From contig VCCP01000005.1 in NCBI GenBank assembly GCA_005765155.1, positions 434,001 through 498,000 of the forward strand: a stretch of DNA of 64,000 bases, given 5' to 3'. Below are positions 44,668 to 55,180 of the stretch, piece after piece; position 1 is the first letter of the stretch, and every line of letters starts with the position of its first letter. The DNA is from Zelopaecilomyces penicillatus. Lineage: Eukaryota > Ascomycota > Sordariomycetes > Hypocreales > Pseudodiploosporaceae. Position numbers and translations under genes: made by a program. Below the pieces are notes generated by a model, which saw only the letters and a program-made list of their open reading frames with translations, ran no database searches and was not told the origin of the DNA.

Positions 44668-45232
44668 TGTTTAGCATAGAATTGTTTTAAAATAAACATT
44701 TATACTCATAACTAGTAATCATCTCAGTGTGGTATATGCAGGAATCTTTCCCATTGGGTAGAACTGATTGAATAGGACTAATCTGCTGACATTGGAGATT
44801 ATAGCGTAAGTGTCAAGGACTACAAGAAAGGAGATTTCTGGGACAATCGATCCTGTGGCTGAGACTAGGACAACTGTGGGCTCCATTGTGCTTTAGCTCC
44901 ACAATATGGGCATCATTATCTCCCGGCCCCTTTAGACTCTTGTATCATTAATCAGCCAATGTGGTTAGAGTGTGGCAAAAAGAACGACAATATGGTAACC
45001 TCCCTTTAACAAAACTATCATATGCCCAAGTACTACAATACATCATGATTGACGTTCAACGCTATCATACTCCTTGTATCCCACGACATAATCGTGCAAA
45101 ACCAGGTTTCTGTTGGTACTCGGGCGTAGTTAGACTTGAAATGCCGCCTTCCATAGCTAGCTTCAGATAAGAGATGCCAAGACATGTGTTAAGACTTGAA
45201 GTAATCTTAACCAAAAATAGTCCCCACCGCCC
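44668..45232. other. Intergenic region
   Basis: Spacer between the convergent terpene synthase and glycine-zipper protein genes. No gene seen. Confidence 0.5.
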
Positions 45233-46174
45233 TCAAGCAACGCCCGCGATATCCATTCTTGTTACTACTAACCAGAGATTGCGGGCCTCTAGTGAAACTT
45301 TGACCTCCTCTTGCACTTGTAAAGCTTCAATATGCGCTTCTAGCGCTCTGAGCTGACCAGACGCACTACTATCATTTGTTTCTCGCACCAATCCCAACAG
45401 TACATTGTCAGACACCCCAACAAGCTGAGCAAGTTGCGTTGTATCAAGGATAATGGCCTGCAGCCCTCGAAGCCTCAGCCACTTCTTGTTAGCAACCTCA
45501 GCATAAGCCGCCGCCCGCTCATACGGGGTCTGAGGTTTCTTGGCAATGGCCCCTATGGCTGTTGCTGGGAGTGAGGTAACCATGCCCACGGCACCCATCA
45601 CAGTGCCTACGGGGAGAGATATAGCCCCTCCAATCACACCCATAGCAGCCCCAATGATATTCCCCTTTTTCACATTGGACGAGATGTCTCTTCCGATGGA
45701 TTGGGCGTGAGACGCAACACCCTTGCCAAAACTTCTAGGAACCTCACCCATGTGCTTGGCCATGTCAGCGGCATGACTGACGGCGCGGTCCGAGACCTTG
45801 GCTGAGAGAAAGGCAGACATGGTGTTGAGGAACGAGCACCATGTTTCTTTGGTGATTCCGTAGCTTAGCAGTATAGGTGCGTAGGCTGGTACAAAGGGAG
45901 AGGCAGCGTCTGGTTGGACCTGAGGAAAGGCGATTGGCAGCTGCCTCTTGGATGAGGATGGAGGGGAGTACGGTGGAAGGCTAGAGTTGTCAGGGAAATT
46001 AAAGGGCGAGTCCACGGTTGGCGCAGTTGTTGGTAGTGATGATGGTGATGATGTTACAGCCGCTGCTGCTGAGCTGGACTCGGCATATGCATAAGGTGGT
46101 GCTGGATCGTCAGAATTGCTAGGCTTGACGCCTGTGGGAGGAGATGCGCCATCCTTGGCGGTGGGTTTGTCCAT
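45233..46174 (-). CDS. Fungal hypothetical protein with Pro/Ser-rich N-terminus and Gly-rich hydrophobic hairpin
   Basis: Intact 313-aa ORF from a clear ATG, no intron needed. Residues 1-90 are Pro/Ser/Ala-rich and contain PPYAYAE- and PPYSPP-type motifs (PPxY-like, possible WW-domain ligands). A conserved-looking middle part follows (YGITKETWCSFLNTMSAFLS). At about residues 170-215 are two alternating Gly/Ala hydrophobic segments (GAAMGVIGGAISLPVG, GAVGMVTSLPATAIGAIA) of glycine-zipper type that could insert in a membrane. The C-terminus is predicted helical. I recognise the general type from fungal genomes but know no function. It probably lies outside the metabolite cluster. Confidence 0.75.
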   Translation of the reverse strand: MDKPTAKDGASPPTGVKPSNSDDPAPPYAYAESSSAAAAVTSSPSSLPTTAPTVDSPFNFPDNSSLPPYSPPSSSKRQLPIAFPQVQPDAASPFVPAYAPILLSYGITKETWCSFLNTMSAFLSAKVSDRAVSHAADMAKHMGEVPRSFGKGVASHAQSIGRDISSNVKKGNIIGAAMGVIGGAISLPVGTVMGAVGMVTSLPATAIGAIAKKPQTPYERAAAYAEVANKKWLRLRGLQAIILDTTQLAQLVGVSDNVLLGLVRETNDSSASGQLRALEAHIEALQVQEEVKVSLEARNLWLVVTRMDIAGVA

Positions 46175-47510
46175 CCTCGCAGATCAAATCAAAAACCTGT
46201 TTGTTTTATGAGACAGTTGCGGAGATGACACAATGGCGGTCTGCCGTCAGATTTTACTCCTCGTCGTTGCGCAAAATAGGATGAAAAGCCAACTACCTGG
46301 ATGGTTATTTTGGTGTTTTTTCCGTCTGGACGATACGTTGATGCCTAGATGAAGATCGCAGTTCGGGAGACGGATTGCCTGAACAAGTAGATAGTGGGGC
46401 CGCCACAGCCCTATGACATCCTAAACTTGGGTGCTTACATAAAATTTCGATACAGTGTGCGTACAGTGTGCCGGAACAACTCCTGTCCTGGGTGGGGGCC
46501 GCCACTATTTGCGGCCTCGTATTGCTAGACTCGGGAGCTTTGCCTTCTCGAGTACTTTGTTCCATTCAGATGTTGAATAATCCCCCAATAGGATGGGCGA
46601 ATAGCCTCGCGCTCTGTCTGTGTGTTTGTGATGTAGTTATCATGATACTGGTACTACGTAGTGTAAGCTGCACTGTATTTATCCACCAGTTCGTGGCGCC
46701 CGGCTCTCCACCCACATCAGACGCGGATCCATGCTCGGATCCAACTGCCAGTTCGCCCAGTTCGCCCACAAGACAAGCGCCTCCCCCATCTGCCGGCATT
46801 ATATTGCGGAGAGAGAGGTAGAGGGAGAGAGAAGACGTCCTTCTCGTTGCTACTCTCGCACTGACCTATAAGAAACAACATCTTTAGTTTCTGCACGGCC
46901 GGGTCGGGACTGTGCCGGACGGCATGGCGTCTTTATTGTTCTGGCAAGGGAGAACAGACAGACAAATTATTTAGCAACTATCCTTGGTGCCTAATTGTCA
47001 TGTGGCGCCACGCGGTCGCTGATTCGCTGGGTCTGGATATATTGTGCTGACAGGCTGGCCGAAAGTGATCGAGACCCCCGCCGTCAGCACGCAGTTCAAG
47101 TCGTTGCTACAAGACACCTTATTCGCTCCCTCTGCCCTTTTCCCTCATGTGGTGCTTCCCTACAAATTCCTCATTCTCCTCTCTCTGTTTCCAAGCATTG
47201 GCAATCCGACCAGGGCAACTTTCGCCGCACCACAACCACAGCAACAGGCCACTCTCAAGGCAAGTAAAGCTCAAGCTTTGATATTGCCCATCTAGCTATT
47301 CTAGATTCCCTAAAGAAGAAGAAAAGGCTGGCACACCCCCTGTCTTGGGTCAATTCCAACTCCACTTAGTCTCGGCGTCTCCCATTTTCTCTGTCCACCA
47401 CGCCGGGATAGCTGAGCAAATCCGGGAGCCTATACGCCAGGAGGGGCGGGCCTGCTGCAGGAGATCGTCTGACCGAATTGGGGGGGGAGGGGGGAGTAAT
47501 AACACCGAAA
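46175..47510. other. Intergenic region
   Basis: About 1.3 kb divergent spacer between the glycine-zipper protein and the regulator-like gene. G/C-rich short tracts, no motif-bearing ORF; contains both promoters. Confidence 0.45.
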
Positions 47511-48870
47511 ATGGTTCCAAAACGCGAGACACCTTCGTCCATAGTCGACAAGCCCATCATGAGTGAGGCAAAACCTCTGCTACCAAAGACCAAGGGCACC
47601 GCCACTACCACCACCACCACCACTGGCCGGCGCGCCTCCAGCAAAGCTCAAGCCGACCGGCGGCTCCCACCCAGGGCGGCATCCCAGTCCGGCGGCTCTC
47701 GCCCGAGACAGAATGCTCCTGCCGCCGGGCTGCAGTTCATCAACACGATGCAACCTGGAAAGTTCATCAATGCACAGAGTCTAAGTCAGATCCGATCTCA
47801 TGTGGCACGCGATGCCCATGCAAGGCGGCGGCAGCTCAAACCTCGAGCGGCCAACAGTAGAGACGTTGTTAGCAATGGAGGCCTTGTCAGTCCTCGCCTA
47901 AGTGAAGATTCTCCAAGCTCACCGGAAGCTCTATCAGAAGGAAAAAGCAAAGATGATGAAGATGACGCCTCTATCGATATCATCGTGGAACCTAATTCTC
48001 TGGCTTTGGGGCGAAAGATAGCTCCCAAGCTTCGAGCTCGCCAGAAAAACAGTTACTTTAGCGAACCGCAACAACTTATTGGTGATGGCCGCAGCGATGC
48101 CTGCAAGGGTAATTTCGCATGGTGTCTATCAGATGATGAGCAATTTCTCTTTGACTATTGTAAGTTGAGTTGTACATTCTTATCCCAAAAGGCCAATATT
48201 GTGCCACTCTCATGGATGATGCGTGTTCGCGGACATCACACAATCACTTCCTAAATCCAATTTGCTAACCCATCATCAGACTTTGATTGGGCTATTACCA
48301 ATGGCTACGAAGGATGCGTTCCCAAGGAGCACGAGTCTGCCCACCAAGAAGCAATGAGGACCATCTATGTACCTTTTGCCATGAGTAACGTAGGTCCTCT
48401 GGTTGCTCTATTCTACGCCGCATGTCGCAGATATGTCCTCATGGCCGACGATGAAGAAAAGGCCAAAAAGTACAAGACCAAAATGCTTCGGTACCGTCTC
48501 ATTGGACTGCAGCTAGTAAAAGAGGCTGTAGCCAGCGAGAGTGCTCCATCAGATGCCACGATAGCCTTGGCCATGATTATGGGTGGCGAATCGGTGAGTT
48601 GCGCCTTTGCTTTTTTTTGTTTTGTTTTGGCTGCCATGCGAATGTTATGACCCGATGAAGCAGAGACGCTAATCAGAGTTGGTGGATTTATAGTTCTGGG
48701 AGGGAGACCCAGTACCCTTTAGGATTCATGGCAATGCCGTCCTTGAGATGGTATCAGCGCGAGGCGGCCTTGACAAGTTGGGCGTCTCTGGCTTTTTGGC
48801 CCATCTCATACGCACATGCATCTATAACCCAAACTTCCAATTTGTACCCGGGCCATCTACAATAATATGA
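47511..48870 (+). CDS. Fungal-specific transcription-factor-like protein without an evident Zn2Cys6 motif
   Basis: Predicted 379-aa nuclear protein. Exons 47511-48159, 48280-48593 and 48694-48870; introns of 120 and 100 nt with GTAAGT/ATCAG and GTGAGT/ATAG borders, junctions in frame (FLFDY-YFDWAITNGYEG and GGES-FWEGDPVP). The N-terminal third is Lys/Arg/Ser/Thr-rich. The block QFINTMQPGKF...IRSHVARDAHARRR resembles the segment after the zinc cluster in some fungal regulators. The C-terminal part resembles a piece of the fungal-specific regulatory domain (MIMGGES.WEGD....H.....MV..RGGL). No Cys6 cluster is visible. It could be a DNA-binding-deficient regulator or a shortened paralogue. Confidence 0.7.
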
Positions 48871-50545
48871 GATGTTGGTCTTAATCATTCTTGTATTCTA
48901 TTGCCACCAGATTGGTATTCCATGTCAAAATGTCATAGTTCAGACCCATATAAACGCGGGGGATTTGTATAATGATGTAAAAGTTCAAATAAGAATATGA
49001 CAAGTTGGAGTAACACGTTTTTAACAACCCCCCACCCTTGCACGCGTGCCATAGTCTCGGTATCCCACGAGGCTGACCGACTGGCACATCTTACCGAAGC
49101 AATGGTTCATAGACCCGCCACCCACTGACCTGACAGGCCCGCTCGTGACGAACCCTAAATCCGGCTGGTATTGCCGAACCAGACCAAGGATATCGGTCCG
49201 AAACGTTAGCATGGGCACTAGAAGTGGATTGTATAGGCAATGGGGTGCTATGTGCGGTGTAGCAAGAGATATACATAGGTGATAGTGGTGAGAGCCTGTA
49301 ACAAGAAACGGCTTTTTATCATTACTGGATTGAACTTGGGATTAGCAGTTTCCGTTTACATGTACATTATATTACATAAAACGTGCCTTCATTGGACCAT
49401 TTACTTTTTCTTCAAGCTACAACAGGGATTTATGTGGCCGTCATTGTACATACAATAATGCGTCACGTCAATGCTTATGAAGTTAGCATTCGAGTCAGAG
49501 GCTGTTTTGGAATGAGAGGGTCGACTTTGATATGACATTTCTGTTTTCTAAACATGAAATGGAAGACGACGTCATCAATCACTTGTTTTTATCTGTCTCT
49601 TTGTGACTCATAACGTAGGTATTTTTTTTTCGATGAAAATGATGGATTATCAAGTAGAAATATGAAATTTGTGTTCTGACATAAGATACTGTGAGCACGC
49701 CAACGCGCATTTATATCCCTCAACAAACATCACTACACATAAAGTAATAAGAACACACTAATTGCTGCGAGGATCCCGTCAATTTATCCACTCTTCACTA
49801 CAACTATTTTTTAGATATGGATATCAAGGGCAAAACTCCTCAGGGGTATATGGTGTGCACGCAAGGATTGTGCATAGGCCAATTATAGGGTCTTGTTATT
49901 CAGCGTTTGTCATCACTGGTCCACCAGTAAGCTTGAGTATTACATCACGTGACATTTCTGACCTCTGGAGATGAAGAAGACCCATGAGATCATCCCTTCA
50001 ATCCACAATCAAGTTCATGTAAGGCAGGTTCTATTTTTATCCCGCCGGGTTTCTTCACTCTTCTCACAAGCATCGGCGGCTTGCTTTCTCATAAAAGGGG
50101 GAAGAACAAACCGCTCAGCAACAGGGCCGCCTGCAGGAAGGATCGAATCCATCGTCGACAACAGCCTCAGCTCGTCAACGTCACACTGTGGCTTGCCTGA
50201 GTGACTTCGTGTCTCATAGGGTCGCTTGCGAGGTAAGCCCTACAAGATGCAGTCAGCTCAAACAGAAAGAGCTCGGTGAATGAACGGCAATAACACCGTT
50301 TCGAGTTTAGCTGATTACATACATACAGAGGTCCGCTACGAAAAGCGCGAGCGCTTTTGTTGCGCATTTGCCATCTGGAATATCCAGCTCCCAGACTTGA
50401 AGCGCATTCTCTGTTTTGACGATGTTCAAGTCTAAAGTCTAGCCTGAGACATCAAGTGATAGCTTATTTTGCTTTAGGCTCACACTTTGTGTTCAGCTAT
50501 CATCAGCTTCATCTGTGCATTCAGGAAAGAAAAACGGTGTGAAAG
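48871..50545. other. Intergenic region with a possible minus-strand gene fragment
   Basis: 1.7 kb, mostly without coding signal. At 50,015-50,438 on the minus strand two open stretches separated by GTATGT and CTTGTAG splice-like signals look protein-coding but match no family I know and lack a start exon. The rest is A+T-rich. Confidence 0.4.
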
Positions 50546-52277
50546 ATGGCGGAAGGTCGGTTGGGAGAGAGTGCGGCTGCACTCATTGAAGGTCTAATCA
50601 TCCCAAACGCGTGGATTCTCAGTGTGCTTGTTATCGCCGCATCATTGCTGCTTCTCCGTCCTTCTCAAGGGTCCAAGCCGAGTAACCTTTTGCCATCATG
50701 GGTACCTCTGGAGGTGGGCATCAGTACCGCACTTCTCCAGGCCAACGGCATTGCCTCATATTTGCCGTACGTTGACTCTCTTCTAATATTACTCATGAAT
50801 GTTGTTGGAAGACCTGTTTTCCCTAATTCTCAATTCGCCATGCTCATCTAGTTCGATTCTGCGTCGTGGTAAAGGATCTCTCTTTGGTATCACATCCCGC
50901 CATCGAATGCTCTACAACATGAACGGCATTGAGAAACTGCTAGCCAAAGGTCACCACACTATTGATACCGACCCACTAGGTATCAGCATGCTGATAAAAG
51001 TGTTTGGTGGTGAACTCACTGGCGATGTTCTTGATCGATTCGCTGCGTTTAACAAGCAGCTCACCACGCCGGTGGAGCGGGGGTTTGTCAACGATGTGAC
51101 GGCGACTGCGGCGATCCAGAAAGCCGACGTGCCTGGCAAGGTGGCAAAGTTGCTCAGTTTTGCGACATCTCCCGAGGATCTGCAGCTTTGGGAACGATCT
51201 GCTGGCATCAAGATTGTGACGCCCGACGGCCCAAACCAGCCTGGGGCTGCCGAGGTCAACCTCGAGAATATTCTGCGAGACCTAGGTGCTTGCATCTCTA
51301 TCCCCCTCATTTACGGCGAAAACATGCTTCAGACCAACCCTACGCTTCTCGAAGACTTTTGGAAGTTTGATAATGATGCCTTTCCTATGCTCATCATAGG
51401 AATGCCGTCATGGCTACCTGTCAAATCGTTCAAGGAAGGGCTTGCTGCACGTGGACGCCTCCATCAGGCGCTTATTGGCTTCTATCGTCGCTTAAACCAG
51501 CACTTGAACAACCAGCCCGTCGACCTTGGTCTCGATATGAGCGACGTTGGCATGGTAGCATTGGAGAGAAACGCGGGCTTTAACAACTTCGATGTCTCAA
51601 CCGAAATGCGAGGTAAAATTGAGCTCGGGGTTTTCTGGGGCCTCAATGCCAATTCCCAGCCAATGGTTTTTTGGTTCATCCTTTACATCTATGCCACACC
51701 TGGTCTTTTGAAAGCACTCAGGGAAGAAGTTACATCATGTTTAAGTTTGTCGATGACTAGTACCCCTCCAAAAATCGACTCAATCGACTATGCCGCCCTG
51801 GTACGAGATTGTCCTCTTTTGAAATCGACGCTTTTCGAGACTTTCCGCATGGTCAACGAAGCGACGTCCCTGCGCCAGGTGATGCGACCCGTGACTGTTG
51901 ATGACGGTGGGCACCAACATAAGCTGCTCCCAGGAACTTGGATTTCGGCGCCTCATGCGGGACTCCAACATGACCCGTCCATATTCCCAGAACCTGAAAA
52001 GTTCATACCTGACCGATTTCTCGAGCTGGATGAAGATTCAGGCCGCCGAGTCCCCCGCTACGGGAGACTCAAGCCTTGGGGAGCAGGGACTGGCATCTGC
52101 AAAGGGCGTACTTTTGCGGAGAAGGAGATTTTGGGAATTGGAGCCTGTTTCATTTCGTTGTGGGACATGGATCCAGTGGGAGGGACGTGGAAGGTTCCGG
52201 GCGGGTTTCCTGGAACTGGAGTCAAACGACCGACGAAGGAGGTTCGAGTGATCATTAAACGACGTATATTTGCTTAG
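50546..52277 (+). CDS. Cytochrome P450 with atypical haem-binding loop
   Basis: Membrane-anchored monooxygenase-like protein, 548 aa. Exons 50546-50766 and 50852-52277; the 85-nt intron (GTACGT...CATCTAG) joins ASYLP to SILRRGKGS. An N-terminal hydrophobic anchor lies at about residues 20-37. The C-terminal half has ExxR in ETFRMVNE, an FIPDRFLE block and the Cys loop KPWGAGTGICKGR, with Trp in place of the usual Phe. The overall pattern (GLNANSQP in place of the AGxxT motif of the I helix, the GxxxCKGR loop) resembles the CYP7/CYP8-like group found in several fungal clusters, where the I-helix acid/Thr pair is often missing. Function could be hydroxylation or isomerase-type chemistry. Link to the terpene genes 6 kb away is uncertain. 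Confidence 0.87.
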
Positions 52278-52556
52278 TTATGCATATTTACTATATGACT
52301 TGACTGTTAATCAACCCTGCAGCGAAACCATGAATGCTCCAAATCATGCTCGATCTTCTCAAATACATCGAATGTAATGCTTTGATGGGTGGCTATCATC
52401 GATCATCATCATGCATCATCTGTAAACCTTGTCTATAAGAAGACGCCACCGCCATTGGTCTAAATCAGCAAGTTAGATCTGTTCCGTCATAACTCTTCTT
52501 CTCCAGTATAAGAAAGGCAAGAAATTTTGGCAACCCAACTAACATGAAAGCAGACC

Positions 52557-52895
52557 TCAATTGACCGCGCATTTCATCGACGAAAAGCCTTTGCCCCACT
52601 TCGAGGCACAATTTTCAGTGTAGGTGTAGTAAGATTGAATCCTCGTCATCTCTCCTGTACAATCACTTGTTGTATATAAGTGACAGAAGCATTTGAACGG
52701 TGCCTTACAGCCAGCGATGTTGATGCTATTGGTGCCCTGTGCTGGTAACGTATTACACCTCATGTCGAGTGATGGCATATATTCTCTGACGTATTGTGTG
52801 CAACCACCGTCGGCATACTGCTGGACCTTGATGGAGCCTGCCTCAACAACAGTGAAGGCCGTTGTCATGGCCAAAGATAGGATGGAGAAGCGCAT
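52557..52895 (-). CDS. Small secreted cysteine-rich protein, copy 1
   Basis: 112-aa predicted secreted protein with a signal peptide (hydrophobic stretch up to about residue 19, VEA-G-type cleavage). The mature part has eight or nine Cys with the pattern shared by the next two genes: Y..DGGC near the start, N-S-I.IAGC in the middle, C.CHLY, and CASKWGKGFSS..C at the end. Single exon. It is the most divergent of three paralogues on the same strand. It could be an effector-like, antimicrobial or cell-surface protein; I know no characterised homologue. Confidence 0.8.
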   Translation of the reverse strand: MRFSILSLAMTTAFTVVEAGSIKVQQYADGGCTQYVREYMPSLDMRCNTLPAQGTNSINIAGCKAPFKCFCHLYTTSDCTGEMTRIQSYYTYTENCASKWGKGFSSMKCAVN

Positions 52896-53573
52896 GATGT
52901 AGGGATGATGATTGAGATGGGGTCAAATGGTTGGGGAAGATTGTGTGGGGAAAGGTATATGAGAAATGTCTCTGATGAAAGAATTTGTCTCATTCCATGT
53001 CAGATGGAGTACGGTCTACATTAAATAAGAATTGAAGGTGGATGGGAGGGCATGATGCCGGTGGGAGATATCGAAGTCAATGGCATGGCGAACACACAGC
53101 GCCGGCGGGAGAATCATCCTATTGATGGGCTAAACTAAAATAGAGGAACAGCAAATATTCCGACATGGTTTAACAGGGCATAGTACCAGATGCAATGCCG
53201 AAGTGGAGCCCCAAGCGCCCGCAGGCTGACGGCCATGACTCGGTTGGCCATGTTCCGCTTGACTCGAGAGCCGCCAGTCGCTGCTGGAAAGTGAGACCAA
53301 TGAGTGATGAGAGTCTAGGCGGTAGAGGTCCTGGTTCAAATACTGAAAAGGTCTCATGAAAGGGGATTTCTGAATGACTGAGAGGCCATGGCAATTACAA
53401 ATGCAGAAATAAAAGTAGTCATCTTTTAGTAAGATTCTTAATTACACTGGCGATCTATAGTAGAAAGTTAAAAGCTGAGCTATGTAACGAGAATGCATTT
53501 ACATGTTTTCAACCCTCACCATAACAAACTTCTCCTATGAAACATTCCAACTTACAGCAAGTTAAATAGCCTA
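52896..53573. other. Spacer between secreted-protein copies 1 and 2
   Basis: Holds the 5' flank of copy 1 and the 3' flank of copy 2. The stretch near 53,230-53,310 is recognisably similar to 54,525-54,600 in the corresponding place downstream of copy 3 (shared CCATGACTCGGTTG core). No gene seen. Confidence 0.6.
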
Positions 53574-53924
53574 TCAGTTTTTAGCCATGCATCTGTAAGA
53601 CGAAAATCCCGAACCCCAGTTCGAAGCGCATGTTCGCTTTACGTCGTTGCCGTTCTTGGTATAGCTATTCGGCGCCGCAAATCCTGTGCAGCCCGTGCCA
53701 GCATACAGGGTGCAATAGCATCGAGCACCGTTGCATGACGCAATGCCGACACTGTTGGACCCGCGGATATTGTAATTGATGCAGGATTCGTCGGATGTGG
53801 CAGATACCTTGTGTATCGAGTTTGAACAGCCGCCGTCGGTACAATAGCTGAGAGTCATGGGGATCCAGGCGGATACCATGGGGAGTGTAGAGGCAAGGGC
53901 CACGAGAAGGGTTGAGAGCTGCAT
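53574..53924 (-). CDS. Small secreted cysteine-rich protein, copy 2
   Basis: 116-aa predicted secreted protein with the signal peptide MQLSTLLVALAS... cleaved near SA-W. Mature pattern: WIPMTLSYCTDGGC, ESCINY, NSVGIASC, CYCTLY, then CASNWGSGFSSYRC. Eight or nine Cys suggest several disulphides. Single exon, start and stop clear. It is much closer to copy 3 than to copy 1, and flanking noncoding DNA is also similar, so copies 2 and 3 arose by tandem duplication. Function unknown. Confidence 0.83.
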   Translation of the reverse strand: MQLSTLLVALASTLPMVSAWIPMTLSYCTDGGCSNSIHKVSATSDESCINYNIRGSNSVGIASCNGARCYCTLYAGTGCTGFAAPNSYTKNGNDVKRTCASNWGSGFSSYRCMAKN

Positions 53925-54823
53925 CGTGAAGGTGTGTTGGTTCGGTGAGTGCGTTGGATTTGGTCGAGTCGAAAAGCAGAGGCGAGGTTACTTGGAGTCC
54001 TGGGTTCTGGAGTATGTCGAATGCGGATGTAGTGTGTTATTATATAAAGCTTGTACAAAGTGTAAGACAGTAGGGTAACGTCGTTACCTATTGGAGGAAT
54101 CGCAACTCTCTCGGAGAATGTTAGTGCTGACGGGAGGGAACCGTTATAGAACACCAAAATGTACCTGAAATGGCTGAGAGTGGCTAATCCTAGTTTTCCA
54201 AGGGTGTTCTAGGCTGTAAGAACTTGGTCGGATGTGACTACAGCTCGGCTCCCACTGAGGAGGTTGTGTGTTTGACCAATCGGCAAATCAACACAGCAAA
54301 CATACGTACAGTACCAATTCATCAAAATTATCTCCTTTAAGAAATGCCTCTTGTTAAAATACTATCGTCACTTTACTCAATAAACGTGCGTTGTCTAATG
54401 ATTGAAGTTTGTCGCCAACAGGGACACTCCCACCATATTTGGGGTTTTGCTCAATGTCAAAGGTTTCCCCCAGAGTCAACAAGGCTAGGGAAGTAGGCTG
54501 AGACAAAGCATTCGGCCAGCACTCCATGACTCGGTTGACCATGTATGTTTGACTCTAAAGCCACAAGTTGCTTCAAGTGCTGACCAAGTAGTGAATATGT
54601 AAAATAGCTGGCAGGCATACTAAATGCAAATCCACAAATAAGAATAGTCACCTTCCCGCAGTAGTGGGAGACCAGCTATATTTCTCAATTGCACAACGAT
54701 CTAATTATAGCAGAGAGTTAGATGTTAAAATCACAAAAAAAGACAAAACATCATGTACTTTCAACTTACACTATAGCACACTCGTTTTTCATGAGCGCTC
54801 CGACATGCCGCAAGTTGAGGTGG
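53925..54823. other. Spacer between secreted-protein copies 2 and 3
   Basis: Contains the promoter side of copy 2, similar to that of copy 3 near 55,190-55,330, and the 3' flank of copy 3. No independent gene seen. Confidence 0.6.
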
Positions 54824-55180
54824 TTATGTGCTTTTAGTCGTGCATCTGAAAGATGAATACCCTTTACCCCAGTTTGAAGCACAATTTTTGCCAATGCTAC
54901 TGCCTCGCTTGTTCATGATGATTTGAGCCGAGTTTCCTACGCAGTGCAAGTCTTGATACATTGTGCAGTAGCATGCAGCAGCGGCGCTGCAGGAAGCAAT
55001 GCGCACGCTGTTGATATTGGGGAGCTGGTAGTTGATGCAAGAATTGTCTGACGGGACATCCAACTGTTTCTTCATCTTTGAACAGCCACCGTCGGTGCAG
55101 TAGGCGAGAGACATGGGAATCCAGGCGTTTGCCAAGGGGGTGGCAGAGGCGATGGCCATGAGAAGGGTTGAGAGCTGCAT
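54824..55180 (-). CDS. Small secreted cysteine-rich protein, copy 3
   Basis: 118-aa predicted secreted protein with signal peptide MQLSTLLMAIAS... and cleavage near NA-W. Mature pattern WIPMSLAYCTDGGC, NSCINYQL, NSVRIASC, CYCTMY and CASNWGKGYSSFRC, colinear with copies 1 and 2. Single exon. Its 5' flank carries the same A/T-rich promoter-like stretch as copy 2. Likely extracellular; an effector or antimicrobial role is only a guess. Confidence 0.83.
   Translation of the reverse strand: MQLSTLLMAIASATPLANAWIPMSLAYCTDGGCSKMKKQLDVPSDNSCINYQLPNINSVRIASCSAAAACYCTMYQDLHCVGNSAQIIMNKRGSSIGKNCASNWGKGYSSFRCTTKST

Noticed and set aside
50135..50155. GGATCGAATCC-like sequence resembling a tRNA B-box
   Set aside because: No A-box at the right distance and no cloverleaf could be drawn; no tRNA gene was recognised anywhere in the window.
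53130..53394. Two overlapping minus-strand open frames downstream of secreted-protein copy 2
   Set aside because: They lie in duplicated noncoding flank and their predicted proteins are not conserved between the duplicate flanks.
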